Numbered from the stretch's first letter, positions 30,770 through 43,643 are shown. The stretch is 44,560 nucleotides of DNA from Actinomycetota bacterium (GCA_003164955.1 PLRW01000053.1:2000-46559), one strand, 5' to 3'. Numbers and translations: made by a program. Notes: generated from the sequence alone by a model not told the origin.

Positions 30770-32074
30770 TCAGCAGAGGGGGTCCTCGGCTGGGAGGGCG
30801 GTGCCGGGGCCGGCGGGCGGCGGGTGCTCGTGCGGGGTCACCTGCGGCGTTGGTGACGGGCGAGGGCGCCGGGCGAGGGCGATGCCGCCGAGCGCGGCCA
30901 CGAGGCAGGAAGCGCCCCCGACGGCGAGGCCGGTGCGCGGGCCGGCTGCGGCGACGATCCAGCCGATCGCCGGGCCGCCGATCGGCGTCGTTCCCTGGAA
31001 GGCGACCTGCCACAGCGCGATCGCCCGTCCGCGCATGCTCGGCTCCGCGCTGAGCTGGATGGTGGAGTTGCCGATCGCGATGAAGGAGACGCTGGCCCAG
31101 CCGACGAACAGCAGCGCGGCGTAGGCAAGGCCGAGGAAGGGAGACAATGCGCAGGCCAGGATCGCCGCGCCGAAACCGGCGGAGGCGATGATCATCGGGC
31201 GCAGTCCGGTCCGGCCTCGCGCGGCGGTGAACAGCCCCCCGATCACTGCCCCCACGCCCATCGCCGCGGTCATGAAGCCGTAGGCCTCCGCTCCGCCGCG
31301 GAACGTCTGCTCGGCCAGGACCGGGAGCGTGACCTGGAATTCATATGCCAGCAGCCCGACCAGGCTCATCATCGCGAGCGGAATGGCGATCGCGGGAGTG
31401 CGTGCCGCGTAGCGCAGGCCCTCCCGCAGCTGGCCGCTGGCCCGCCCCGCCGGAGGGCTGGGCCGCAGGGCGGAACGGTCCATGATGAGCAGGGAGGTGA
31501 CGACGGCCGCGAAGCTGGCTGCGTTCAGCAGGAAGCAGATCCCGATGCCGGCCGTGGCGATGAGGACGCCGCCGATGGCTGGCCCGACGGCCCGGGCCGC
31601 GTTTACCGTCACCGAATTCAGCGTGATGGCGTTGCGCAGCTGATCTTTGCCCACCATCTCCCTGACGAAAGCCTGCCGGGCGGAGTTCTCGAAGGCGTTG
31701 TTCAGGCCGAGGATGACGGCCAGCGCGCAGACCTGCCAGAAGCGGACCGCTCCGAGAACGGTGAGCAGCCCGAGCGCGAGGGCCTGGAAGCCCATGGCGA
31801 TCTGCAGCACGATCATGAGCCGCCGCTTGTCCACCCGGTCGGCGACGACGCCGCCGTAGGGGGCGAACAGCAGGACGGGCAGGGTCTGCAGGGCCACGGT
31901 GAAGCCCAGGTCCGTGCTGGAGTGGGTGAGGGTCAGCACGAGCCAGGACTGCGCCGTCATCTGCATCCAGGTCCCGGCGAGGGATATCGACTGGCCGGTG
32001 AAGTACAGGCGGTAGTTCGGGACCTTCAGCGAGGAGAACGTCTGACGCCAGAACGCGCCCAGCCGGCGTCTCAC
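30770..32074 (-). CDS. MFS transporter (MFS_3 / EntS-like exporter)
   Basis: This is a 434-aa major-facilitator exporter with twelve hydrophobic segments. It begins SSLKVPNYRLYFTGQSISLA and has the inter-helix motif YGGVVADRVDKRRLM, as in EntS/MFS_3 efflux proteins; the C-terminus is a Pro-rich cytoplasmic tail. GTG 32074 overlaps the end of the upstream decayed frame (GTGA). The transported compound is unknown; drug or siderophore export is typical. Confidence 0.85.
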   Translation of the reverse strand: MRRRLGAFWRQTFSSLKVPNYRLYFTGQSISLAGTWMQMTAQSWLVLTLTHSSTDLGFTVALQTLPVLLFAPYGGVVADRVDKRRLMIVLQIAMGFQALALGLLTVLGAVRFWQVCALAVILGLNNAFENSARQAFVREMVGKDQLRNAITLNSVTVNAARAVGPAIGGVLIATAGIGICFLLNAASFAAVVTSLLIMDRSALRPSPPAGRASGQLREGLRYAARTPAIAIPLAMMSLVGLLAYEFQVTLPVLAEQTFRGGAEAYGFMTAAMGVGAVIGGLFTAARGRTGLRPMIIASAGFGAAILACALSPFLGLAYAALLFVGWASVSFIAIGNSTIQLSAEPSMRGRAIALWQVAFQGTTPIGGPAIGWIVAAAGPRTGLAVGGASCLVAALGGIALARRPRPSPTPQVTPHEHPPPAGPGTALPAEDPLC

Positions 32075-32519
32075 GGCCGCCGTCCCGTCAGGTCCCTGGC
32101 GAGCCGCTCGACGGCCGGTAGGGCATCGTCGGGCGCACGGCGCTCGTCGTCCCCGGGCCGCTCGATGAGCCGGCTAAGAGCGCCGGCCAGCCCCGCGTGC
32201 GCCGGGAATGCTGGCTGGCCGCCCAGCGGGGCGGCAGGCCGGACCTGGTCAGGCAATTAGCTCGGCATCCCCGGCCAATACGGCCCACAGGGCCGCGTAG
32301 CTGCCGCCCCGCCCGACCAGCAGGATGGGGGTCCACCAGGTAGATGCGGCCAGGGCGATCAGCTGCCGCTGCCTGGCCGGCAGGTCGCGCCCGCGCTCGG
32401 CCATTTCGTGCCGGAAGCTGCCGGGCATGCGCGCGATCATCTCGATCCTCCCGTACCGCTGCCTCGACCTCGGCGTCGCTGGCGTCCGGGCGGCCATAGG
32501 CGGTCGCGTCCCTGATCAT
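32071..32519 (-). pseudogene. Decayed frame upstream of the MFS gene
   Basis: Pieces of one apparent protein lie in shifting frames: MIRDATAYGRPDASDAEVEA, then RYGRIEMIARMPGSFRHEMA and RQRQLIALAASTWWTPILLV, then RPGDDERRAPDDALPAVERL to a stop at 32071. The repeated frame changes and GTGA overlap suggest a former gene coupled to the exporter. I do not recognise it, and the reconstruction is tentative. Confidence 0.3.
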
Positions 32520-32624
32520 GCCGGGAAACAGCCGGGGACGTCACAGATCCCCGACCCGATACTACGGGGTGCAGGGCTGGATACTACGAGCGTGCTGGGC
32601 TGGGCTAACAGCCTGAATGCCCCC

Positions 32625-32745
32625 TCGGACCAGACTTCTACGCCACCCATATCAGCCCCGAACGCCGCAAGCGCGGCCACATCCGCAACCTTGAGGCCCT
32701 CGGCGCAAAGTCACCCTCGAACCCGCCACCCGACTGTGTCGTTAA
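32625..32745 (+). mobile_element. Transposase C-terminal scrap
   Basis: The plus strand reads PDFYATHISPERRKRGHIRN, then LEALGAK and a frame slip to TLEPAT, which resembles the tail of IS transposases (pattern RQLEALGYKVTL). No other part of an element is present, and the IS family cannot be named. Confidence 0.35.
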
Positions 32746-32756
32746 GGTTCCCCGGC

Positions 32757-34220
32757 TCACCGGAGCTGCGCCGCGTGCCGGCCCGCCCGGCGGCCGAAGA
32801 ACGACCCCTCGCCGAGCTGGGTGCCTGATCCGTAGCCCTTGCCGTCCTGGGCGATGTTGGACGCGCAGGCCCCGGCGGCGTAGAGCCCCGGGATGACCGA
32901 ACCGTCGGGACGCTGGACCTGCGCGTCCACGGTGGTGCGCAACCCCCCGAGCGTGAACCCCGCGTAGAGCGCGTGGCCGGGCCGCAGGTCGAGCACCGCC
33001 AACGGGCCCCGGTCCTGCGGGGCCAGCCACTCCGCGCTCTTGTGGAAGTCCGGATCCTGGCCGCGGGCGGCATGATGGTTGTACCGGGCCAGGGTCTTCC
33101 CCAGCGACCCGGCCGGCATGCCCAGCCCCGCCTCCATCTCGGCCACGGTCTCGTAGCCGTCGAGGACCGGCACCAGCGGCATCTCGGGCTGCTCCAGGTG
33201 CGCGCTGTCGATGATGAGGTAGGCCGCGGAGCCTTCCTGTTCCAGCACGAACTGGGAGGTCCGGGCGTGGTAGGAGTCCTCGGCCACGAAACGCTCGCCA
33301 CGGGAGTTGACGATGAGCCCGGTGATCAGCGCCGCGGGCGGGTAGAAGGGGGCGGTGATGAACGGCTCTGTCATGTGCTTGAGGCCGGCGCCCACCGACA
33401 TGCCGAGCCGGATGCCCAGCCCGTCGTCATAGGTCGAGCCGAGGGTGATGAGCTTCGCGCCGAGCGCCGGGGTGTACTCGGCGACCATCGCGGGGTTCAT
33501 CACGAACCCCCCGGCGGCGATCACGGTCGCGCCGGCCCGGACCACCCCGGTGTCACCGAACGAGCGCCAGGCCACGCCCGCGACGGCGCCGTCCTCCCCG
33601 GCGATCAGGCTGGCCGCCCCGGTCTCGTACCGCACCTCGGCGCCTGCCTCCGCGACCCGGTCCCGTAGCAGGTCCATCACCAGCTTCGCTCCCCCGGTGT
33701 CTCCCGGTACCGGGACCTTGTGCCCGCGTGGCGCGGGTCTGGCCTGGTCCCTGAAGGGCCACACCTTCTCGTTGGCGGTGAACATCAGCCCTTCGGTTCC
33801 CGGCTGGATCACCGCCTTGCCGGGGAAGAAGGAGCGCTCGAACGCAAAACCCAGCGACTCCAGCCAGCCGAAGTGCTCGACCGACCCCTCGCAGTAGGCG
33901 CGGATCTTGTCTTGCTCGGGCTCCTTCGACACCGCGACCAGGTACTTGTACATCTCTTCCGCGGAGTCCTCGTGACCGGTCGCCTGCTGCACCGCCGTGC
34001 CCCCGCCGAGATAGAAATGGCCGCCGGCCATGCAGGTGGTCCCCCCGGGCACGGCGGCCCGTTCGAGGAGCAGCACCCGGGCGCCGGCCCGGGCCGCCTC
34101 CAGGGCCGCGCTCCCGCCGGCGATACCGAAGCCGATGACCACCACGTCGTAGCGTTCGGTGCGGTCATCGAGCACCGAAGCCGGGAGCGGCGCGTGCCGG
34201 TCAAGCCGGGACTGGTTCAT
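32757..34220 (-). CDS. FAD-dependent oxidoreductase, KstD/fumarate-reductase-like
   Basis: This 487-aa flavoprotein has a Rossmann motif VVVIGFGIAGGSAALEAARA with VLLLERAAVPGGTT, the second FAD region GLYAAGACASNIAQDGKGYG and a C-terminal GSGTQLGEGSFFGRRAG. It belongs to the FAD_binding_2 group with 3-ketosteroid dehydrogenases and fumarate reductases. A KstR-like site lies 52 bases upstream of ATG 34220, which favours a steroid or related lipid substrate. It is shorter than typical KstD (about 560), so a different dehydrogenation is possible. Confidence 0.8.
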   Translation of the reverse strand: MNQSRLDRHAPLPASVLDDRTERYDVVVIGFGIAGGSAALEAARAGARVLLLERAAVPGGTTCMAGGHFYLGGGTAVQQATGHEDSAEEMYKYLVAVSKEPEQDKIRAYCEGSVEHFGWLESLGFAFERSFFPGKAVIQPGTEGLMFTANEKVWPFRDQARPAPRGHKVPVPGDTGGAKLVMDLLRDRVAEAGAEVRYETGAASLIAGEDGAVAGVAWRSFGDTGVVRAGATVIAAGGFVMNPAMVAEYTPALGAKLITLGSTYDDGLGIRLGMSVGAGLKHMTEPFITAPFYPPAALITGLIVNSRGERFVAEDSYHARTSQFVLEQEGSAAYLIIDSAHLEQPEMPLVPVLDGYETVAEMEAGLGMPAGSLGKTLARYNHHAARGQDPDFHKSAEWLAPQDRGPLAVLDLRPGHALYAGFTLGGLRTTVDAQVQRPDGSVIPGLYAAGACASNIAQDGKGYGSGTQLGEGSFFGRRAGRHAAQLR

Positions 34221-34271
34221 GCCGCGTGGTCGGAAGTGAACAGGACGATACCGTGGCGCATGGCATCAGAC

Positions 34272-34285
34272 TAGAACGTGTTCCA
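34272..34285. promoter_or_regulatory. KstR-like operator
   Basis: The 14 bases TAGAACGTGTTCCA fit the KstR pattern TnnAACnnGTTnnA exactly. KstR is the TetR-type repressor of cholesterol catabolism genes in mycobacteria and rhodococci. The site lies upstream of the KstD-like gene on the minus strand. A single site could occur by chance, but its position fits. Confidence 0.55.
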
Positions 34286-34508
34286 CCTTTGCGGAGCCGG
34301 GCACGCCGCGCTCTGCCGTTCAGCCGAGGGACGGCGACCTGGCTGAGTTGCGGCGGCAGGCATCATGAGCCTTGTTCGCGCCGGGTTCGCGGCCTTTTCG
34401 CCGTCTGCCGGGCCTGCTTGCGGGGTTCTGGCAGCAGGACGGTGTAAAGCATGCGCCGTCAGCGCCATAACGCGCTGGCCCCAGGGGGCACGGGTCCCCA
34501 GCTCGCCG

Positions 34509-35654
34509 TTACGGCAGCACGCGGGCGTTGACGGCGCTCGCGGCCGGGGCGAGCGCGGGGATCTCGATGACACCGACGCCCGCGGCGCGCAGTTGCGCGG
34601 CGCCACGGCCTTCGGTGAAGATGGGCGGCTCGTCCCAGGCGAAGACGACCCGGGGAATGCCCGCCGCCAGGATGTGCTGGACACACGTCACCGGGCGGGA
34701 CGCCCGCGCGCCGCAGGGTACCAGCGAGGTGTAGATCGTCGCGGCCGGGAGCCGCGGGTCGTCGCCGGCCTTGCGCAGCGCGACCTCCTCGGCGTGGTCC
34801 TTCGGCTCCTGCTCGCGGGAGAAGCCCGTGGCGATGATCTCCCCATCCGCCGCCACGATGACGGCGCCGACCGCGAACGCGGTATCCGAGGGCGGGCACT
34901 GCCGCGACAGCTCGATCGCGGCCCGCAGAAAACGCGCATCGGTCCCGCCCGGCCCGAGCAGGTAGCGCAGGGCGACCACGCCGCCGAGCCGCTGGACGCC
35001 GGCCAGCGTCATGGGGTGCTCGCGGTCCGCGGGGTAGGGCCCGGGCAGCGCGAACGGCGGAGCGGCCGCCTCCCCCACGAAGAACGGCGCGACGGCCAGA
35101 TACAGCTCATCGGCCAGGCCGGCGGTCAGGAACTCGCGGAGCAGGACCGAGCCGCCTTCGAGGAGAACCCGCGCCGCGTCCCGTCCGGCCAGATCGGCGA
35201 GCACGAAGGAGAGGGAGGGCGGGGCGCCGGCGTCGATGACCTCGGCCCGGTTCCCCAGCCGCGCCAGCGCGACCGGGACGGCCGGGCTGGCGCAGTAGAC
35301 GAGCGGGACCGCGGCCGCCCCCGGGGGGCGGCCGCCGGCCAGCTCCGGCGGGGCGAAGAAGCGCGCGCCCGCCTCCAGGTCGCCGGTCGTGGTCACGGTG
35401 ACCCGCAGGGGCTGCTCGGGGCGCCCGGCCGCCATCCGGGCGGCGCGGAGCCGCGGTGAGCGGATGAGCAGGCGCGGATTGTCCCGGCGCACGGTGTTCG
35501 CGCCCACCACGATCGCGTCCACGCTGGCCCGCAGCTCATCCACGCGATCCAGATCCTCCGGGCCGGACAGGACGAGGCGCTCGGGGCCGGCGTCGTCGAT
35601 CCGGCCGTCCACCGACATGGCGCAGCTGATCAGGACGTAGGGGCGAGTCGGCAA
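34509..35654 (-). CDS. RibD-like protein with reversed domain order
   Basis: This is a 381-aa two-domain protein. Residues about 5-240 form a RibD_C/dihydrofolate-reductase-like reductase (PYVLISCAMSVDGRI, then VDAIVVGANTVRRDNPRLL and ARVLLEGGSVLLREFL). Residues about 240-380 form a cytidine-deaminase-like domain with the zinc motif DHAEE and PCGARASRPVTC. Canonical RibD has the deaminase first and the reductase second. Together the two activities would carry out the second and third steps of riboflavin synthesis or act on a related pyrimidine. No rib operon is adjacent. Confidence 0.8.
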   Translation of the reverse strand: MPTRPYVLISCAMSVDGRIDDAGPERLVLSGPEDLDRVDELRASVDAIVVGANTVRRDNPRLLIRSPRLRAARMAAGRPEQPLRVTVTTTGDLEAGARFFAPPELAGGRPPGAAAVPLVYCASPAVPVALARLGNRAEVIDAGAPPSLSFVLADLAGRDAARVLLEGGSVLLREFLTAGLADELYLAVAPFFVGEAAAPPFALPGPYPADREHPMTLAGVQRLGGVVALRYLLGPGGTDARFLRAAIELSRQCPPSDTAFAVGAVIVAADGEIIATGFSREQEPKDHAEEVALRKAGDDPRLPAATIYTSLVPCGARASRPVTCVQHILAAGIPRVVFAWDEPPIFTEGRGAAQLRAAGVGVIEIPALAPAASAVNARVLP

Positions 35655-35702
35655 CGGTCTGTCTCCTGGGTCGGCGCGGGCGGCGCGGCCGATAAGTCAG
35701 CC

Positions 35703-35741
35703 GGCCGGCCAGGGGCAGCCGGCCAGGGGCAGCCGGCCGGG
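35703..35741. repeat. Short GC-rich direct repeat
   Basis: A 14-bp unit (ggccaggggcagcc) occurs twice in tandem with a partial third copy, in the gap between the RibD-like and aldehyde dehydrogenase genes. No function is apparent. Confidence 0.5.
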
Positions 35742-35799
35742 TGAGGCCGGGCTCTTGCTACTGGACGGTAGCTTCGTGGCAGGTCCGGTGATTTACTTA

Positions 35800-35811
35800 A
35801 CACTTCAGTGT
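35800..35811. promoter_or_regulatory. ACACTTCAGTGT inverted repeat before ALDH gene
   Basis: A perfect 5-bp inverted repeat with a 2-nt centre lies 36 bases upstream of the preferred ALDH start at 35847, within an AT-richer promoter-like stretch (atttacttaacac). It may be a repressor site. The first possible GTG start (35808) lies inside it, which argues for the later start. Confidence 0.4.
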
Positions 35812-35846
35812 GCGCGTGCAGCCAGCAGGCGAGGATGGCGGTGGCC

Positions 35847-37409
35847 ATGACAGCATCCCAGGCACAGGAGCCGGCGCAGCCGCAGGTGCCGGCCCGCAAG
35901 ACCTTCACATCGCTGAATCCGGCGACCGGGCAGCCCATCGCGTCGTTCCCCGTCCACCAGCGCGAGGACGCCGACATGGCGGTCAGCCGCGCCCGCGAGG
36001 CGGCCCGCTGGTGGGGCGGGCTCGGCTGGCGGGAACGGCGCAGCCGCCTGCTCGACTGGAAGTCCTTCCTGACCCGGCACATGGACGAGCTCGCCCAGCT
36101 GATGCACGAGGAGACGGGCAAGCCGGCCGACGACGCCACGCTGGAGATCATCCTCGCGATCGTGCACGTCGACTGGGCGGCCCGGCACGCGCGTCGGGTG
36201 CTGGGGCCGCACCGGGTGTTCAGCGGGATCACGGCGATCAACCAGGCGTCGACGGTCGAGTACCAGCCGCTCGGGGTCGTCGGCGTCATCGGGCCGTGGA
36301 ACTACCCGGTGTTCACGCCGATGGGCTCCATCGTCTACGCGATCGCGGCGGGCAACGCGGTCATCTTCAAGCCCAGCGAGCTGACCCCCGCCGTCGGCGA
36401 GTGGCTGGTCCGCTCGTTCGGCCGGGTAGCCGGGCGGGGCGCCCCGCAGCCGGTGCTGCAGCTCCTGACCGGGGCCGCCGCCACGGGCGCCGCCCTCGCC
36501 GCCAGCGGGGTCGACAAGATCGCGTTCACCGGTTCGGCGGCCACCGCGCGCAAGGTCATGGCCATCGCCGCGGAAAACCTCACCCCCGTCATCGCCGAGT
36601 GCGGCGGCAAGGATGCGCTCATCGTCGACGCCGACGCCGACCTCAACGCGGCGGCCGACGCGGCCGCCTGGGGCGCGATGTCGAACGCGGGACAGACCTG
36701 CGTCGGCATCGAGCGCATCTACGTCGCCGACCCGGTCTACGAGACCTTCCTGGCCAAGCTGACCGACCGGGTGTCGCGGCTGCATCCGGGCAGCGACGAG
36801 AAGGCCGACTACGGCCCGATGACCATGCCCGGCCAGATCGACGTCATCAGCCGGCACCTGGCCGACGCGGTGGCCCGCGGTGGCCGCGCGCTGCCCGGCC
36901 GGGCCGAGGACGCGGTCGACGCGCCGTACGTGCGGCCGGTGATCCTGACGGATGTGCCCGAGGACGCGGCCGCGGTCACCGAGGAGACGTTCGGGCCGAC
37001 GATCACGGTGCGGCGGGTGGCGAACCTCGAGGAGGGCATCCAGCTGGCCAACGCGAGCAGCTACGGGCTCGGGTCCTCGGTGTTCACCCGGAGCCGGCGG
37101 CGGGCGCAGACGGCCGCACGCGAGCTGCGCAGCGGGATGACCGCGATCAACTCGGTGATCGCCTTCGCGATGGTCCCGGCGCTGCCGTTCGGCGGGGTGG
37201 GCGAGTCCGGATTCGGGCGGATCCACGGCGCCGATGGGCTCCGCGAGTTCGCCCGGGCCAAGGCCATCACCAGCCAGTGGATGAAGCCGCCGGTCAACCT
37301 GACGTCGTTCGGCCGGACCGACGCCGACCTGAAGCGCACGGTCGGGCTGATCACCCTGCTGCACGGACGGCACGGGCAAACCCGGCGCGGGCGTTCCCGG
37401 GAGAGCTGA
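35847..37409 (+). CDS. Aldehyde dehydrogenase
   Basis: This is a 520-aa NAD(P)-dependent aldehyde dehydrogenase. It has the cofactor segment GVIGPWNYPVFTPMGSIVYA, IFKPSELTPA, the FTGSAATARKVM loop, the catalytic Glu in VIAECGGKDA, the catalytic Cys in SNAGQTCVGIERIY and a C-terminal PFGGVGESGFGRIHG. All core residues are present. It oxidises an aldehyde to an acid; substrate unknown. ATG 35847 was chosen because the promoter-like palindrome precedes it; 35808 and 35835 are alternatives. A hairpin terminator follows at 37421. Confidence 0.9.
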   Translation: MTASQAQEPAQPQVPARKTFTSLNPATGQPIASFPVHQREDADMAVSRAREAARWWGGLGWRERRSRLLDWKSFLTRHMDELAQLMHEETGKPADDATLEIILAIVHVDWAARHARRVLGPHRVFSGITAINQASTVEYQPLGVVGVIGPWNYPVFTPMGSIVYAIAAGNAVIFKPSELTPAVGEWLVRSFGRVAGRGAPQPVLQLLTGAAATGAALAASGVDKIAFTGSAATARKVMAIAAENLTPVIAECGGKDALIVDADADLNAAADAAAWGAMSNAGQTCVGIERIYVADPVYETFLAKLTDRVSRLHPGSDEKADYGPMTMPGQIDVISRHLADAVARGGRALPGRAEDAVDAPYVRPVILTDVPEDAAAVTEETFGPTITVRRVANLEEGIQLANASSYGLGSSVFTRSRRRAQTAARELRSGMTAINSVIAFAMVPALPFGGVGESGFGRIHGADGLREFARAKAITSQWMKPPVNLTSFGRTDADLKRTVGLITLLHGRHGQTRRGRSRES

Positions 37410-37826
37410 CGGGGCGGGTGGCTCCCGGCCAGCTTTTGCTGACCGGGAGCGTTCCCCGTATGGGGTCCGATGAGCCCCCGAGATCCATCGGCCCCCGGGT
37501 GGTGGCCGGCGATCCTCGCGGATAGCGGACAGAGCCAGCTCACCAAGGGTTACGTCCGAAAACGGCCCCCACGGGGGACTGTTCGGCGATGTCAATCACT
37601 AACCCTCTGTGATGAGAGCTAACCACATCAGTAACCAAATGTGAATACACGCAGGTCAGATCGATAATCACTTTCTGATATCGGTAGTAACTCAGCGTGT
37701 TTTCAGGCCACGGAACGGACGTAAGTAGGGTATGAGAGATGTTTACGGTCCGCGGAGCCCGCTCGGCGTGCGGGCCGTTCCGGGTACGTACCGGGGCCGT
37801 CCGGCGGCCCATCATAGGGTGGGGGT
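37410..37826. other. Gap between ALDH and cobalamin adenosyltransferase genes
   Basis: After the terminator hairpin the region 37590-37740 is unusually AT-rich for this window (for example gataatcactttctgatatcgg), probably the promoter area of the downstream gene. I see no open frame with support. Confidence 0.45.
37421..37450 (+). terminator. Strong hairpin after aldehyde dehydrogenase
   Basis: A 13-bp stem (GCTCCCGGCCAGC with GCTGACCGGGAGC, one G-U pair) encloses a TTTT loop, 12 bases after the ALDH stop. There is no U-tract, but the stem is long and well placed. Confidence 0.65.
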
Positions 37827-38426
37827 ATGCCACGTAACCGCAGGGAAAACCCCGTTGTGCTGTCACGGATCTACACCCGGACCGGAGACGACGGGCAGAC
37901 CGCCCTGTCCGACGGCACGCGGACGGCCAAGACCGACAGCCGGCTGGTCGCCTACGCCGACGTGGAAGAGGCCAACTGCGCGATCGGCACGGCGATCGCC
38001 ATCGGGCGTCCCGAGCCGGAGATCACCGACCTGCTGCTGCGCATCCAGAACGAAATGTTCGACGTGGGCGCCGACCTCGCCAATCCGATCACCGACGCGC
38101 CGCCGCCCTTTCCCCCGCTGCGGATCGACGCCAGCTACATCGACGCGCTGGAAGAGGCGTGCGACCGCTACAACGAGGACCTGCCCGTACTGCGGAGCTT
38201 CGTGCTGCCCGGCGGAACGCCCGCCGCGGCCCTGATGCACACCGCGCGGACCGTGACGCGCCGGGCCGAGCGCAGCGCGTGGGCGGCGGTCAGCGAGCAC
38301 GGCGACACGGTGAACCCGCTGGCCGCGCGTTACCTCAACCGGCTGTCCGATCTGCTGTTCATCCTCGGGCGGCGGCTCAACGCCGGGCATGGCGACGTGC
38401 TGTGGAAGCCCGGCGGGGAACGCTAG
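37827..38426 (+). CDS. PduO-type cob(I)alamin adenosyltransferase
   Basis: This 199-aa enzyme transfers adenosyl from ATP to cob(I)alamin or cob(I)yrinic acid diamide. The family motif SRIYTRTGDDGQTALSDGTR (residues about 13-32) binds ATP, and RTVTRRAERSAWAA plus LNRLSDLLFILGRRLN form the C-terminal helices. The start ATG 37827 is preceded by a GGGTGGGGG stretch. Its place convergent to the ATP synthase/DUF2550 end is common in actinobacteria, so this is core, vertically inherited sequence. Confidence 0.9.
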   Translation: MPRNRRENPVVLSRIYTRTGDDGQTALSDGTRTAKTDSRLVAYADVEEANCAIGTAIAIGRPEPEITDLLLRIQNEMFDVGADLANPITDAPPPFPPLRIDASYIDALEEACDRYNEDLPVLRSFVLPGGTPAAALMHTARTVTRRAERSAWAAVSEHGDTVNPLAARYLNRLSDLLFILGRRLNAGHGDVLWKPGGER

Positions 38427-38522
38427 CCACCCGCTAGGCCATGGAGGGGGACCGACCGGAGGTCCGGCCGCGGTCCGGCCGCGCTGAGGCCCCCGGGGAG
38501 CGCTAGGCGCTTCGCACGTCCG

Positions 38523-38972
38523 TTAAGCAATCTGATCCATGTACGAACCGGGCGGGGCGGCCTCAAGCCAGGACAGGAAGCCGGTGAGCGCCGCATCCGA
38601 CATCGCGAGCTCGACGCGGTGGCCGTCGCCCACCTCACACTCCACCACGACCATCCCGGGACCGAGGCTCGCGCTCTCGGTCCCGGTGGCCTCGCGGCGC
38701 GAGGTGACGGTCAGCGTGCGGCGCTCCAGCTCCAGCCGGGGCCTCAGCAAGAACCCGAACAGGTGGTACCAGCACAGCTGGTCGCCCTGGTAGGAAGCGA
38801 CGCCGAGACGCCAGGCTCCGTGGCCCGCGGTGGGCCGCAGGCCGCAGTCAACGGTGCCGCCGCCGCGTTCGAGCAGAAACCGGCGGGCGGCGATCCCGCT
38901 CGCGATCAGCACCAGGATGAGGAGGAAGGCGGCGAAAAGCCAGGCCGCATCGAGAGCCAGCGCGCCTCCCAC
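38523..38972 (-). CDS. DUF2550 family protein
   Basis: This is a 149-aa membrane-anchored protein: an N-terminal helix (LDAAWLFAAFLLILVLIASG, quoted in part) and a DUF2550 domain (WRLGVASYQGDQLCWYHLFG, then RLELERRTLTVTSRR). DUF2550 genes regularly follow atpC in actinobacteria; here it starts 12 bases after atpC, so it is in the ATP synthase operon. Its molecular role is unknown. Confidence 0.85.
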   Translation of the reverse strand: MGGALALDAAWLFAAFLLILVLIASGIAARRFLLERGGGTVDCGLRPTAGHGAWRLGVASYQGDQLCWYHLFGFLLRPRLELERRTLTVTSRREATGTESASLGPGMVVVECEVGDGHRVELAMSDAALTGFLSWLEAAPPGSYMDQIA

Positions 38973-38984
38973 CTCCGGCCCTCG

Positions 38985-40867
<1,883 letters not shown>

Positions 40868-41779
40868 TCACTCACTTCCTGCATTGGCGTCGGCCATCGC
40901 GTTGGCGCCGCCCACGATCTCGCTGATTTCCTGGGTGATCTCGGCCTGCCGCGCGTTGTTGGCCTCGCGGGTCAGCCGCTCCACGAGGTCGTTCGCGTTG
41001 TCGGTCGCGGCCTTCATGGCACGGCGGCGCGAGGCCAGCTCGGACGCGGCCGACTCCAGCATCGCGTAGAAGACCCGGCCCTCCACGTACTGCGGCAGCA
41101 GCCGGTCCAGCACCGTCTCGGTCGACGGCTCAAACTCGTACTGCGCCAGCGGGCCGCCGGGCGGCTCCTCGGAGCTCTCCTCGATCTCCAGCGGCAGCAG
41201 CCGGGCGACCACCGGGCGCTGGGTCAGCATCGAGACGAACTCCGTGCGGACGATGTAGATCTCGTCCACGCCGCCGTCCTCGGACGGCCGGTCGAACGCC
41301 TCGAGCAGGCCCTTCGTCACCTCGGTCGCGTCGCGCACGGACGGCCGCGCCGAGAACCCGGCCCACTGCTGCGCCATCTCGATCCGGCGGGCCCGGTGCC
41401 AGCCGATGCCCTTACGCCCCGCCACGTACGGGACCTCCTCGACGTTCCGCTCGGTCAGGGTACGGACCAGTCGCTGCTCCTCGCGCAGGATGTTGGTGTT
41501 GAACGCCCCGCAGAAGCCGGAGTCGCTGGTCAGCACCAGCACCGCGGCACGGGAGACGTTCTCCGGCTCGTTCACCAGCGGGTGGTCGATGGTGGACGAC
41601 CGGCTGACGACCGCCTCCACCGCCCGCGTGAGCTCCCGCGCGTACGGACCCGCCTCGCGCATGCGCTGCTGCGCGCGGACGATCCGGGAGGAAGCGATCA
41701 GCTCCTGGGCACGGGTGATCTTGCCGATGGACTGGACCGCCCGGATCCGCTGCCGGACGGCGCGAAGGCTAGCGGCCAT
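40868..41779 (-). CDS. atpG: ATP synthase gamma subunit
   Basis: This is the 303-aa F1 central-stalk rotor. The N-terminal helix reads MAASLRAVRQRIRAVQSIGK, then ITRAQELIASSRI, where most homologues have ITKAMELVAASK. The C-terminal helix AMKAATDNANDLVERLTREA and the final EITQEISEIVGGANAM are standard. It starts 2 bases after the atpA stop. Confidence 0.95.
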   Translation of the reverse strand: MAASLRAVRQRIRAVQSIGKITRAQELIASSRIVRAQQRMREAGPYARELTRAVEAVVSRSSTIDHPLVNEPENVSRAAVLVLTSDSGFCGAFNTNILREEQRLVRTLTERNVEEVPYVAGRKGIGWHRARRIEMAQQWAGFSARPSVRDATEVTKGLLEAFDRPSEDGGVDEIYIVRTEFVSMLTQRPVVARLLPLEIEESSEEPPGGPLAQYEFEPSTETVLDRLLPQYVEGRVFYAMLESAASELASRRRAMKAATDNANDLVERLTREANNARQAEITQEISEIVGGANAMADANAGSE

Positions 41780-41781
41780 GC

Positions 41782-43557
<1,776 letters not shown>

Positions 43558-43643
43558 CTTCCTCGTGTCTTTCCTATGCGTCGGGTATCGGTTGGTCGGG
43601 ATGCGCCGGCCGCCGGGTGCGGGCGGTACGGGCCGGGCATACG

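Noticed and set aside
35805..37595. A 596-codon minus-strand frame.
   Set aside because: It is antisense to the aldehyde dehydrogenase, whose catalytic motifs prove the plus strand is coding.
38440..38515. A bidirectional terminator between the adenosyltransferase and DUF2550 genes.
   Set aside because: The GC-rich direct repeats (ggtccggccgc twice) can pair in several ways, but no single clear stem stands out.
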